NCBI GenBank assembly: GCA_000745135.1
Contig: JQNH01000001.1
Location: forward strand, 1,426,001 to 1,490,000
Length of the DNA stretch: 64,000 nt
Reading direction: 5' to 3'
DNA from: Rhizobiales bacterium YIM 77505
GTDB taxonomy: Bacteria; Pseudomonadota; Alphaproteobacteria; Rhizobiales; Beijerinckiaceae
Numbering within the stretch: the first letter of the stretch is position 1; each line of letters begins with the position of its first letter. The position numbers were made by a program, and so were the translations under genes. This document shows, in pieces, positions 34,598 through 43,626 of the stretch. Below the pieces are notes generated by a model. That model saw only the letters and a program-made list of their open reading frames with translations. It did no database searches and had not been told where the DNA came from.

Positions 34598-37500
34598 ATG
34601 GATCCTCACATCGCCCGAGCCCTCGATGCGTTGAAACGGGGCGACCACGCCACCTTGTCGAGCGTGCCGGACGGCTTCGACGCCCTGCTCGTCGCCAACT
34701 TGGCCCAGGGCCTGCGTGCGGCAGCGGATGCGCCGGCAGTTCTCGTCCATGTGGCGCGCGACGGGCTTCGCCAGCAGGCGCTTCAGAACGCGCTCCAGTT
34801 CATTGCGCCCGAGATTGAAGTGCTGGCGTTTCCGGCCTGGGATTGTCAGCCCTACGACCGCGTCTCGCCGAATACGGCCGTCACGGCGCAGCGGATGACG
34901 GCCCTGGCGCGGCTCGTCCGCTCGCGAAGCTCCGAGGATCGCCCCCGCATTGTCTCGACGACGGTCAACGCCGTTGTCCAGCGCGTGCCGCCCCGATCGC
35001 GGATCGCGGCCGAAACATTCTCGGCAGCTCCCGGCAACATGGTTCGCCTGGACGAGCTCGTGACGTGGCTCGAAACGAACGGCTTCCTGCGCACCGGCAC
35101 TGTCCGGGACACGGGCGAATACGCGGTGCGCGGCGGCATCGTGGATCTCTATCCGCCGGGCCTGCCCAATCCTGTCCGCCTCGACTTCTTCGGTGACACG
35201 CTCGAATCGATCCGCGCCTTCGATCCCGAGACGCAACGGACCGTCGGCACGCTGCGCGCCCTTGACCTCGTGCCGCTGAGCGACGTGCAGCTCACGACGG
35301 AGAGCATTCGCCGCTTCCGCCAGGGCTATGTAGCGGCCTTCGGAGCGCCGACCCGGGACGACCGCCTGTACGAAGCGGTGAGCGAGGGACGCCGCTACGC
35401 CGGGATGGAGCATTGGCTGCCTCTGTTCTATGAGCGGCTCGACACGTTGTTGGACTACGTGCCTGGCGTGCCGGTTGTGCTCGACACCCTGGTCGAGGAC
35501 GCGGCCGGAGAGCGGCTGTCCCAGATCCGCGACTATTTCGACGCCCGCAGGACCGCGCTCGAGCATCCTCAGGCGGGCATTGCGCCTTACCGGCCTCTGC
35601 CACCCGAAGCGCTCTATCTGGCGCCAAAGGAGTGGGCAGAGCGGCTCGACGCCTTGACCTTGGCGCGTCTCACCCCCTTCGCCCTGCCGGAGTCGGAGGG
35701 GCGGCTCATCATCGACTGCGGTGCGCGGCAGGGGCGTAGCTTCATCGCGGAGCGAGCCGAAGAGGGCCGCAACGTTTTCGACGCCGCTGTCGCCCACGTC
35801 CGGGCCCTTCAGGCGGAGGGACGCCGCGTCATCCTGGCGACCTGGTCGGAGGGCTCCCGCGAGCGACTGTGCCATGTGCTTGAGGATCACGGGCTGAGGG
35901 AGACCAGACCCGTCTCACGCCTCTCCGAGGCGCTGGCGCTTCCACAGACGGATGTCGCCGCCGCAGTCTGGGGGCTGGAGGCGGGGTTTGAGGCCGGCGA
36001 CCTTGCCGTTCTCGGCGAGCAGGACATTTTGGGCGACCGGCTGGTGAGGCCAAAGCGCCGCGCCAAGCGGCCGCAGGACTTCCTCGCGGAAGTCAGCGCG
36101 CTCACCCCGGGTGATCTCGTCGTCCATGTGGACCACGGCATTGGCCGCTTCGCGGGCCTCAAGACCATCGAAGCGGCGGGCGCGCCGCATGACTGCGCCG
36201 AAATCCACTATGCAGGCGGCGACCGCCTCTTCCTGCCGGTCGAGAATATCGAGCTCTTGACCCGCTACGGGTCGGAGGAGACGGAAGTCCAGCTCGACCG
36301 CCTCGGCGGTGGCGCGTGGCAGGCGCGCAAGTCGCGCATGAAGCAGCGCATCCGCGAGATGGCCGGAGCGCTCATGAAGATCGCGGCCGCGCGCATTCTC
36401 AAGGAGGCGCCCCGTGTGCTCCCGCCGGAGGGGCTTTACGACGAGTTCGCGGCCCGCTTTCCCTACGAGGAGACGGAGGACCAGCAGAACGCCATTGAGG
36501 CCGTGCTCGAAGACCTTGCCGCCGGACGGCCGATGGACCGCCTCGTCTGCGGCGATGTGGGCTTCGGCAAGACGGAGGTGGCGCTGCGAGCCGCCTTCGC
36601 CGCTGCCATCAACGGCCTGCAGGTCGCGGTGATCGTACCGACGACCCTCCTTGCCCGTCAGCACTTCAGGACCTTCGAGGAGCGCTTCCGCGGCCTACCG
36701 ATCAAGGTGGCCCAGGCCTCGCGGTTCGTGCCCAACACGGAGCTGAAGAAGGTCAAGGAGGGGCTCGCCGATGGCACGGTCGACATCGTCATCGGCACGC
36801 ATGCGCTCCTTGGCAAGTCGATCCGCTTCAAGCGCCTCGGCCTCGTGATCGTCGACGAGGAGCAGCATTTCGGGGTGGCCCACAAGGAGCGACTGAAGGA
36901 GCTGCGCGCGGAAGTGCACGTGCTTACGCTGTCCGCAACGCCGATCCCCCGCACGCTCCAGCTTGCGCTGACCGGGGTGCGGGAGCTCTCGATCATCGCC
37001 ACGCCCCCCGTCGATCGGCTGGCCGTGCGGACCTTCGTCACGCCCTTCGATCCCCTCGTCATTCGCGAAGCCCTCTTGCGCGAGCGTTACCGGGGCGGAC
37101 AGGCCTTCTACGTCGTGCCGCGGATCGAAGACATTGGCGAGGTGAAGACATTCCTCGATCAGCAGATGCCCGAAGCCAAGGTGGCGGTCGCTCATGGGCA
37201 GATGGCGGCGGGCCAGCTCGAGGACGTCATGACGGCCTTCTACGAGGGCAAGTACGACATTTTGCTCTCGACCACCATCGTCGAGTCGGGGCTGGACATT
37301 CCCACCGCCAACACGCTCATCGTCCATCGGGCCGACATGTTCGGCCTGGCGCAGCTCTATCAGCTCCGCGGCCGGGTCGGACGTTCGAAGACGCGCGCCT
37401 ATGCGCTCTTCACGGTTCCCGCGAACCGGACGCTCACGCCACAGGCGGAGCGCCGCCTGAAGGTGCTGCAATCCCTCGACACCCTCGGCGCCGGCTTCCA

Positions 37501-38122
37501 GCTCGCCTCTCACGACCTCGACATCCGTGGCGCCGGCAACCTGCTCGGCGAGGAGCAGTCGGGCCACATCAAGGAGGTGGGCTACGAGCTTTACCAGCAG
37601 ATGCTCGAAGAGGCCGTCTCGGCGCTCAAGGCCGGCATCGAGGAGCCGGCCGAGGAGCAGTGGTCGCCGACCATTGCAATCGGCGCGCCGGTTATGATCC
37701 CGGAGAGCTACGTCTCCGATTTGCAGCTCCGGCTGGGCCTCTATCGGCGTCTCGCAAGTGTCGACAGCGATGCGGAAATCGACGCCTTCGGCGCCGAGCT
37801 CGTTGACCGCTTCGGACCGCTGCCGGAAGAGGTCGGTCAGCTCCTCAAGATCATGGCGATCAAGGTGCTGTGCCGGCGCGCCAATGTGGAGAAGGTGGAA
37901 GCCGGCCCGAAGGGCATTATCGTGTCGTTCCGCGACAATGCCTTCGCCAATCCGGCTGGTCTTGTGTCCTACGTGGCCGAGCAGGGCTCGTTCGCAAAGG
38001 TGCGGCCTGACATGAAGATCGTCTTCGTTCGCGACGTCGAGAATCTGGACGAGCGCTTGAAGGCGACAAACGCCATCCTGCGCAACCTCGTCCGCATCGC
38101 GGAACGCAAGAAGGCGGCGTGA
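34598..38122 (+). CDS. mfd: Transcription-repair coupling factor
   Basis: 1174 residues, the normal size. Mfd removes RNA polymerase stalled at lesions and recruits UvrA. The N-terminal UvrB-like region is followed by the RNA-polymerase-interacting domain (GDLVVHVDHGIGRFAGL), then a RecG-like translocase: GDVGFGKTEVALRAAF (motif I), DEEQHFGVAHKERL (motif II), LSATPIPRTLQLALTG (motif III) and QLRGRVGRS (motif VI). The C-terminal TRCF domain with DLQLRLGLYRRLA is present. The start ATG at 34598 is preferred over a TTG eight codons upstream; neither has a clear ribosome-binding site. Confidence 0.95.
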   Translation: MDPHIARALDALKRGDHATLSSVPDGFDALLVANLAQGLRAAADAPAVLVHVARDGLRQQALQNALQFIAPEIEVLAFPAWDCQPYDRVSPNTAVTAQRMTALARLVRSRSSEDRPRIVSTTVNAVVQRVPPRSRIAAETFSAAPGNMVRLDELVTWLETNGFLRTGTVRDTGEYAVRGGIVDLYPPGLPNPVRLDFFGDTLESIRAFDPETQRTVGTLRALDLVPLSDVQLTTESIRRFRQGYVAAFGAPTRDDRLYEAVSEGRRYAGMEHWLPLFYERLDTLLDYVPGVPVVLDTLVEDAAGERLSQIRDYFDARRTALEHPQAGIAPYRPLPPEALYLAPKEWAERLDALTLARLTPFALPESEGRLIIDCGARQGRSFIAERAEEGRNVFDAAVAHVRALQAEGRRVILATWSEGSRERLCHVLEDHGLRETRPVSRLSEALALPQTDVAAAVWGLEAGFEAGDLAVLGEQDILGDRLVRPKRRAKRPQDFLAEVSALTPGDLVVHVDHGIGRFAGLKTIEAAGAPHDCAEIHYAGGDRLFLPVENIELLTRYGSEETEVQLDRLGGGAWQARKSRMKQRIREMAGALMKIAAARILKEAPRVLPPEGLYDEFAARFPYEETEDQQNAIEAVLEDLAAGRPMDRLVCGDVGFGKTEVALRAAFAAAINGLQVAVIVPTTLLARQHFRTFEERFRGLPIKVAQASRFVPNTELKKVKEGLADGTVDIVIGTHALLGKSIRFKRLGLVIVDEEQHFGVAHKERLKELRAEVHVLTLSATPIPRTLQLALTGVRELSIIATPPVDRLAVRTFVTPFDPLVIREALLRERYRGGQAFYVVPRIEDIGEVKTFLDQQMPEAKVAVAHGQMAAGQLEDVMTAFYEGKYDILLSTTIVESGLDIPTANTLIVHRADMFGLAQLYQLRGRVGRSKTRAYALFTVPANRTLTPQAERRLKVLQSLDTLGAGFQLASHDLDIRGAGNLLGEEQSGHIKEVGYELYQQMLEEAVSALKAGIEEPAEEQWSPTIAIGAPVMIPESYVSDLQLRLGLYRRLASVDSDAEIDAFGAELVDRFGPLPEEVGQLLKIMAIKVLCRRANVEKVEAGPKGIIVSFRDNAFANPAGLVSYVAEQGSFAKVRPDMKIVFVRDVENLDERLKATNAILRNLVRIAERKKAA

Positions 38123-38132
38123 GGCAAGGTCC

Positions 38133-38498
38133 CTAGCGCTCGGGGCTGTTGAGGACGGGCGAGCCGAGCTTGCTCTGGAGCGCGGCCGCAAAGCCCCCGG
38201 CCCGAAGGCCGGGCGGCCCCTCGACGATGATGACCGGGATCCCCGACGCGCCAGTGCGCTCTTTGAGTCTCTCCGCAAGGGCCATGAACCGATCCCGCCC
38301 CGCGCCTCGGCGGCCTGCTGGGACCTGGACGAGGATCGCCGCGGGAGGCGGGATCATCTCCAGCACCTCGTCTGTCGCCTCGATGGAGGTGGTGACGCTG
38401 GCATAGCCGAGCTCGGCCAACTCTGCCGAAAGGGCGTGATCGGCGGTGCGGGTCCCGTCGTCGACGACCAGGACCTTGGGAAAATCATTCATAGGCAT
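38133..38498 (-). CDS. Receiver-like protein lacking the phospho-acceptor aspartate
   Basis: 121 residues. It begins KVLVVDDGTRTADHALSAEL, as in a CheY-like receiver with the acidic DD pair, but where the phospho-acceptor is expected (usually LLDxxMP) it has AILVQVPAG, so Q replaces D. The conserved lysine near PVIIVEG is not seen either. It is therefore probably a pseudo-receiver that signals by protein contact. Two starts are possible, ATG at 38498 or 38492. It is convergent with mfd and has no adjacent kinase. Confidence 0.6.
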   Translation of the reverse strand: MPMNDFPKVLVVDDGTRTADHALSAELAELGYASVTTSIEATDEVLEMIPPPAAILVQVPAGRRGAGRDRFMALAERLKERTGASGIPVIIVEGPPGLRAGGFAAALQSKLGSPVLNSPER

Positions 38499-38618
38499 GT
38501 TCTGGCAGGAGAAATCTGAACCGTCACTGTAACGCCAACCGCCCCGATTCGTTGCACAGCCCTGACATGTGCCCCGCTCAATCCCTGAAGGCTTGCGGCA
38601 GCTTAAGGCACAGCCTGC

Positions 38619-39896
38619 CTAACGGGTGACGCCGATCACGCGGCCGGCAAAGACATCCGCCTTGAATCCCGAATCGCGCCATTCGGGCGGCTCAGAAACG
38701 TCTTGCATGCCAGCGCGGCTGTAATCCCAGACCTCCGCGGCAGGACCTGCGAGGAGGATTGCCCCATCGACCCGCCTCTGAGCGCGCAGAAGCTCGCGGA
38801 GGGGCAGGGGCTCATCATCGCGCAAATCGAGCGTCAGCGCGGGACACCCGTCCGGTCCCCGCGGTCGCGCCAGCAGCGCAATCTCCCCCAAGGCAAGGAC
38901 ATCGATGGCGCGCGCCCGGATGTCGTTGTTTGCCTTGAACCGGACCGGCGCCCGATGAACGAGGATCGTCGATGCGGCACGCTCGGAACAGCCCGCCTCG
39001 GCGAGCGCCGGCTCGAGCCAGCCGGGCGCGACGAGATGGGTGGCCGTGCCGTCCTCGAGCGCTCTCGTAAGCGCCTTGCCGTCGAACAGTCCGTGGCATT
39101 CGAGCGTCGCTCCCGTCAGGAGAGCGGCGGTCAACCCCGTCGCTACCCCGGCGAGGGTGTCTCCCGAGATGAGGGTGAGGATGCGTTCGCCTCTTTCGAT
39201 CCTGACCGCCCGCAGGAGGCCGACTGCCGCCGCGACGAGAGATCGCGTCGGGCGATAGACGGGTCTCGGAAGGTCAGAACCGGCGGGGAAGGTGACCAGG
39301 CCCGGCGTCCCAGGGGTCGGCCCCCGATCGCCGTCGACGCTGTCCTCGACAGCAGCGGCGAGCTCGACCACGCGGTCAAGGTCGATGACGCCGTCCGGCA
39401 CGAAGGGGCCGAAGGCGCATAGAAACCGCAATCCGAAGTAGCGCGAGGCGAGGCGGCAGAAGAGCTCGGCCGGGCGCTGCTCGCCCACCATTCCCTGGGT
39501 GACAATGGCTTGGATGCCAGCTGCTTCGATGGCTGCCCCGAGTTCCGCTTCCGACCAGGCGAGGGGAAGAAGGCACGGCACGTGTCCGGCCTGCTCGACC
39601 GCCAGCAAGGCCGCACACGCTTCCGTGCCGTTGGGAAGGCAGATGCCGACGAGACTTCCGGGCTTCAGGCCAAGATGGCTGAAAAACAGGGCCAGGCGGG
39701 CGACAAGGCTGCATGCGCCAGCATAAGTCCATTCCAGCTGCGGGCGCCCGCTCCAGACGCGGCGCTCGGGGGAATCCCGCAGGATGGAGCGCGCTCCATC
39801 CCGACCGGCGGCCGCCTGCAGGAGGCCAGAGAGGCGGATCGAGCTCCAGCCGCTGAAGTCCGGTTCTCCCGTCTGCTTTTCAACCGCCCAACCCAC
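38619..39896 (-). CDS. Degenerate AMP-binding (acyl-adenylate-forming) homologue
   Basis: 425 residues. The N-terminal part resembles acyl-CoA synthetases: WTYAGACSLVARLALFFSHL, then PGSLVGICLPNGTEACAALLAVEQAGHVP, shown here only in part, and an LTLISGDTLAGVATGLTAALLTGATLE region. The usual P-loop (T-S-G-T-T-G-x-P-K) is replaced by FPAGSDLPRPVYR, without the catalytic lysine pattern, and the small C-terminal domain with the second catalytic lysine is missing. The protein is thus probably not an active ligase but a diverged or regulatory relative. The GTG at 39896 follows AGGA with a seven-base spacer and trims an unlikely 99-residue extension. Confidence 0.65.
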   Translation of the reverse strand: MGWAVEKQTGEPDFSGWSSIRLSGLLQAAAGRDGARSILRDSPERRVWSGRPQLEWTYAGACSLVARLALFFSHLGLKPGSLVGICLPNGTEACAALLAVEQAGHVPCLLPLAWSEAELGAAIEAAGIQAIVTQGMVGEQRPAELFCRLASRYFGLRFLCAFGPFVPDGVIDLDRVVELAAAVEDSVDGDRGPTPGTPGLVTFPAGSDLPRPVYRPTRSLVAAAVGLLRAVRIERGERILTLISGDTLAGVATGLTAALLTGATLECHGLFDGKALTRALEDGTATHLVAPGWLEPALAEAGCSERAASTILVHRAPVRFKANNDIRARAIDVLALGEIALLARPRGPDGCPALTLDLRDDEPLPLRELLRAQRRVDGAILLAGPAAEVWDYSRAGMQDVSEPPEWRDSGFKADVFAGRVIGVTR

Positions 39897-40164
39897 CGAT
39901 CTATCCTGCCGACCCTGCGAGCGAATCGTCGGCAGAGTGTGCGCCAGGGATCGTTCCACTGCCAGTCGACGGCGAGCCCTCCAGAGCCGGTTCGACGTCC
40001 TTTCTATCGCGGTTACTGGAAAAGGAGCCCGCGACCGGTTAAGTGAGGCGCGTCGCGCGTCATGTGTTCGCCGTAATCGATGCGGAAGCAGGCCAGCGAC
40101 CACGGGGCGAGCGCCTCCGGCTCGGCCGACCAATCCGTCCTTCAGGACCACAGGGGAAAACGAA

Positions 40165-40995
40165 ATGTCAGTTGCGACACGTCCCGCACGCATGCGCGGA
40201 CCGATCGGCGTCCTCGCGGCCGCGAGCGTGGCTGCGGGCCTTGGGCTCTCCTCGGGGGCGCTCGCACAGCAGCAGCAGCAACAGCAGCAGCGTCAGCAGC
40301 AGCGGCCGGCCGCTCAGCCGGCTCCAGCTCAGCCCGCGCCGGCTCAGCAGGCCCCCGCCGCTGGCGCCCAGCAAGGTGCAGCCCAGGCTGGACCTTCCAT
40401 CGTCCATGTGAAGCCTGAGCCGTCGCAAACGGACTGGACCAAGGTCTGCGGCAAGGATCCCGCAAGCGGAGCCGAGATCTGCTATACGACGCGCGATTTC
40501 GTGTCCGACCAGGGCCAGCCGGTGCTCGCGGTGGCGGTCTACGACGCCAAGGGGCAGGGCGCCCAGAACCAAAAGGTCGTCCGCTTCCTCATGCCCTTGG
40601 GCCTATTGCTGAGGCCGGGCATCCGCTTTGCGGTCGACCAGGGGCAGCCCATCCCGGGCCAATATGCCATTTGCTTCCCGAACGGCTGCTTCGCGGAGGC
40701 CACAGGTCTCAAGGACGATTTCATCAATCAGATGAAAAGGGGCACGACGCTCAACGTGAGCGTCCAGAACCAGGTCGCGCGCGAGGTCACTTTTGCTGTT
40801 CCGCTGGCCGGGTTCGGCAAGGCCTTCGATGGTCCCGCAATCGATCCGAAGGTATTGGAAGAGCAGCAGAAAAAGCTTCAGGAGGAGCTTGAGAAGCGCT
40901 CGGAAGAGCTTCGCAAGCGCCTTGAACAGCAGAGCAGCGCTGCCGGCGCGCCCGCTGGCGGCGCTGCTGCGCCGGCCCCTGCCGCGAAACAATAG
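40165..40995 (+). CDS. Invasion-associated locus B (IalB) family exported protein with poly-Gln tract
   Basis: 276 residues. A signal peptide (RGPIGVLAAASVAAGLGLSSG, cleavage after ALA) is followed by a Gln/Pro/Ala-rich linker containing QQQQQQQQRQQQ. The core domain has TDWTKVCGKDP, EICYTTRDFVSDQGQPVLAV, LMPLGLLLRPGIR and AICFPNGCFAE, a cysteine pattern typical of IalB proteins. The C-terminus has a charged coiled-coil stretch (EEQQKKLQEELEKRSEELRK) and an Ala/Pro tail. The family is periplasmic or envelope-associated. The start ATG at 40165 has AGGGG eight bases upstream. A terminator follows. Confidence 0.88.
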   Translation: MSVATRPARMRGPIGVLAAASVAAGLGLSSGALAQQQQQQQQRQQQRPAAQPAPAQPAPAQQAPAAGAQQGAAQAGPSIVHVKPEPSQTDWTKVCGKDPASGAEICYTTRDFVSDQGQPVLAVAVYDAKGQGAQNQKVVRFLMPLGLLLRPGIRFAVDQGQPIPGQYAICFPNGCFAEATGLKDDFINQMKRGTTLNVSVQNQVAREVTFAVPLAGFGKAFDGPAIDPKVLEEQQKKLQEELEKRSEELRKRLEQQSSAAGAPAGGAAAPAPAAKQ

Positions 40996-41001
40996 GGGAG
41001 A

Positions 41002-41016
41002 ACCCCTTTAAGGGGT
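41002..41016 (+). repeat. Palindrome ACCCCTT-T-AAGGGGT after the IalB-family gene
   Basis: Seven-base arms around one T, directly after the stop codon and five bases before the main terminator hairpin. It could add to termination or transcript stability. Confidence 0.5.
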
Positions 41017-41020
41017 GTCG

Positions 41021-41050
41021 AAGCCGGGCCCGCAGCCCGGCTTTCCTTTT
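41021..41050 (+). terminator. Rho-independent terminator of the IalB-family gene
   Basis: Perfect nine-base stem AAGCCGGGC / GCCCGGCTT with a five-base loop, followed by TCCTTTTA. It also stands at the end of the convergent hspQ gene. Confidence 0.85.
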
Positions 41051-41060
41051 ACGGAGGGCG

Positions 41061-41390
41061 TCAGTTGGCGATGCTCGCGCGAATGCGATACCCCCCGTTG
41101 GGGCCGCGCTCGAAGACGTCTGATATCTGCGGGTGGCGCAGCGGTTCGCCGGACGTGTCGGGCAAGAGGTTCTGCTCGGAAACGTAGGCGATGTACTCCG
41201 TTTCCTCATTCTCCGCCAAGAGATGGTAGAAGGGCTGGTCCTTGGCGGGGCGGATCTCCTCGGGAATGGAAAGCCACCATTCCTCTGTGTTGTTGAACTC
41301 CGGATCCACGTCGAAGATGACACCGCGGAAGGGAAAGATCCGGTGCTTCACCACATCTCCGATCGCGAACTTGGCCTTACGCAGCTTCAT
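41061..41390 (-). CDS. hspQ: Heat shock protein HspQ (hemimethylated-DNA-binding YccV type)
   Basis: 109 residues. The segment KFAIGDVVKHRIFPFRGVIFDVDP at the N-terminus, then EEWWLSIP and the DQPFYHLLAENEETEYIAYVSEQNL core, are the family signature. HspQ influences Lon-dependent proteolysis and DnaA stability in enterobacteria. The start ATG at 41390 gives MKLRKAKF. It stands alone, 41 bases before the CoA-lyase stop. Confidence 0.92.
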   Translation of the reverse strand: MKLRKAKFAIGDVVKHRIFPFRGVIFDVDPEFNNTEEWWLSIPEEIRPAKDQPFYHLLAENEETEYIAYVSEQNLLPDTSGEPLRHPQISDVFERGPNGGYRIRASIAN

Positions 41391-41431
41391 GCCGTCGATA
41401 TAGAGCGACGCCCGGCCGATTCAAAGGACGA

Positions 41432-42472
41432 CTACAGGCCATAGCGAGCCGCCGCTGCCGGATCCTTAGCGGCGATCTGCCGGGCAAGGTCCATGATGAC
41501 CTTGGCCTGCTTCCAGGTTGCGTCGTCCTGCATCTTGCCGTCGACCATCACGGCGCCGGTGCCGTCGGGCATGGCCTCAAGGATCCGCCTGGCGAAAGCA
41601 ACCTCGGCCGGGTCGGGGGCAAAGACCTTCTTGGCAATCGCGATCTGCGACGGGTGGAGGGACCAAGCCCCTGCACAGCCCATCAGGAAGGCGTTCCGGA
41701 ACTGCACCTCACAGGCAACAGGATCCGAGAAATCGCCGAACGGGCCGTAGAAGGCCTTCAGGCCATTGGCCACGCAGGCATCCACCATGCGCGCCAGGGT
41801 ATAGTGCCAGAGGTCCTGCTGGGCGCTCGCCCGCTCACGGTCGCCCGATGCATCGGCGATGACCTTGTACTCCGGGTGGCCGCCGCCCACGCGCGTGGTC
41901 TTCATGCCCCGGGAGGCGGCAAGATCCGCCGGTCCCAAGCTCATCCCGTGCAGGCGCGGCGAAGCGGCGGCAATCGCCTCCACGTTCTTGACACCCTCTG
42001 CCGTCTCAAGAATGGCATGCACCAGGATCGGCTTCCTCAGCCCGTGCTTCGCCTCGAGCTGCGCCAGGAGCTGGTCGATGTAGTGGATATCCCAGGGGCC
42101 TTCGACCTTGGGAAGCATGATCACGTCCAGCTTGTCGCCGACCTCGCCGACGATCTCGACGAGGTCGTCGAGGGCCCAGGGGCTGTTCAATGCATTGATG
42201 CGCGTCCACAGCCCCACCTGACCGAAGTCGTTCTCCCGCGCGAGGGCAATGAAGCCACGGCGCGCGGCGATCTTGGCGTCTGCGGGAATGGCATCCTCCA
42301 GGTTGCCGAGGATGACGTCGACCTGAGACAGGAGTTCAGGGACTTTGGCCCGCACCTTCTCGATATGCGGCGGGATGAAATGGATCATCCGCTCGAGCCG
42401 CGCCGGCAACTCCCGGTAGGGCTCTGGGGCCCCTATCGCGAGCGGCTGGAAGTAGCGGCGAGGCAATCTCAT
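41432..42472 (-). CDS. HpcH/HpaI-family CoA-ester lyase (malyl-CoA/citramalyl-CoA lyase-like)
   Basis: 346 residues of the CitE/HpcH fold. Visible are [17 protein letters not shown] (Mg-binding acidic residues), [10 protein letters not shown] with the substrate-binding arginine, [30 protein letters not shown] with the catalytic-site glutamate, and AWSLHPSQI near the C-terminus. These enzymes cleave malyl-CoA or related 3-hydroxyacyl-CoA esters to glyoxylate or pyruvate plus acyl-CoA. Of two close ATGs the one at 42472 is chosen because GGAG lies eight bases upstream; 42478 is the alternative. The divergent AEC carrier and CaiB-type CoA transferase suggest uptake, CoA activation and cleavage of a dicarboxylate. 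Confidence 0.85.
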   Translation of the reverse strand: MRLPRRYFQPLAIGAPEPYRELPARLERMIHFIPPHIEKVRAKVPELLSQVDVILGNLEDAIPADAKIAARRGFIALARENDFGQVGLWTRINALNSPWALDDLVEIVGEVGDKLDVIMLPKVEGPWDIHYIDQLLAQLEAKHGLRKPILVHAILETAEGVKNVEAIAAASPRLHGMSLGPADLAASRGMKTTRVGGGHPEYKVIADASGDRERASAQQDLWHYTLARMVDACVANGLKAFYGPFGDFSDPVACEVQFRNAFLMGCAGAWSLHPSQIAIAKKVFAPDPAEVAFARRILEAMPDGTGAVMVDGKMQDDATWKQAKVIMDLARQIAAKDPAAAARYGL

Positions 42473-42643
42473 GGGCATGGCTCCGAAGATCTGCCGACCT
42501 GTTACGCCAGCCGTGCCACGCAGGCCAGTTCGACCCTTGTCGCAATCCTCGCCCCGTTGCCGCCTCGGCCGAACCTTGCAAAAAGCCAGCCACGCCGGCC
42601 GGCGATCTCGCCCTCCCGCACCCCTCACGCGGAGTTCCCCCGC

Positions 42644-43618
42644 ATGTCCGACCTTGTCGGGCTGTTCAATCTGCTCGCCCCGTTCTTCGGACTGATCGGG
42701 CTTGGCTTCTTTTGCGCCAAGATCGTGAGGCGCCCCGAAGGCGGGCTCGCCTGGATGCAGTTCTTCCTGATCTACGTCGCGCTGCCGTGCCTTTTTTACA
42801 GGCTCATCGCAGACAAGCCCTTGGAGCAGCTGGCCAATTGGCCTTTCGTCATAACGACCACGCTGTGCACCTACTGCGCCTTCGCGCTCTCCTTTGCCGT
42901 TGGTATGTGGCATACCCGCTGGGATATGCCGCAGGGCGTGATGCAAGGGGTCGCCGGGTCCTATTCCAACATCGGCTATATGGGCCCGCCGCTCGTTCTC
43001 TCCGCCCTGGGCGAGGCGGCGAGCGCGCCTGTCGTTCTCATTTTCGTCTTTGATAACCTTCTTCTCTTTTCGCTCGTGCCGTTCCTGATGGCGATTGCAG
43101 GCGCGGAGAAGCGCGGCCTTGCGGCAACCGCCCGCGACGTGGGCTGGAAAGTCGCCACCCACCCCTTCAACTTGGCGACGGTCGCTGGCGTCGTGGCCGC
43201 CTATGCGACACTCCAACTGCCGACCGCTCTCGACAAGATCGTCACATGGCTCTCCAACGCGGCCGCCCCCTGCGCCCTGTTCCTCCTTGGCGTGACGGTT
43301 GCCCTCAGGCCGCTCAACCGCATGCCCGGCGAGGTGCCGGCGCTCGTCCTGATCAAGCTTGTCCTGCACCCGCTGCTCGTCTGGGTGCTGCTCTCGGCGC
43401 TTGGTGCCTTTGACCCCACTTGGGTGTACGCCGCCGTGCTGATGGCCGCGCTGCCGCCGGCTCTCAACATCTTCGTCATCGCCACCCAATACAACATCGG
43501 CGTCGAGCGGGCTTCGGCCTGCGTCCTCGTGGGGACGCTGGTCTCGATGGCGACGCTCACCGCCTTCCTCTGGCTCATCAAGACGGGCAGGATGACCCCT
43601 GACCTCTTTCCCTCTTGA
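42644..43618 (+). CDS. AEC (auxin efflux carrier) family transporter
   Basis: 324 residues with about ten hydrophobic helices in two halves, as in AEC carriers and the malonate carrier MdcF. The segments [18 protein letters not shown] and the C-terminal half repeat [17 protein letters not shown] are characteristic. The start ATG at 42644 follows GGAG. It is divergent from the CoA-lyase gene, and its TGA lies eight bases before the CoA-transferase ATG, so the two form an operon. A dicarboxylate such as malonate or malate is the likely substrate. Confidence 0.85.
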   Translation: MSDLVGLFNLLAPFFGLIGLGFFCAKIVRRPEGGLAWMQFFLIYVALPCLFYRLIADKPLEQLANWPFVITTTLCTYCAFALSFAVGMWHTRWDMPQGVMQGVAGSYSNIGYMGPPLVLSALGEAASAPVVLIFVFDNLLLFSLVPFLMAIAGAEKRGLAATARDVGWKVATHPFNLATVAGVVAAYATLQLPTALDKIVTWLSNAAAPCALFLLGVTVALRPLNRMPGEVPALVLIKLVLHPLLVWVLLSALGAFDPTWVYAAVLMAALPPALNIFVIATQYNIGVERASACVLVGTLVSMATLTAFLWLIKTGRMTPDLFPS

Positions 43619-43626
43619 GGGCCCGC

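Noticed and set aside
41654-42643. Open frame extending the AEC transporter by 330 codons upstream
   Set aside because: It is antisense to the CoA-ester lyase and has no transporter features; the ATG at 42644 with GGAG gives the normal length.
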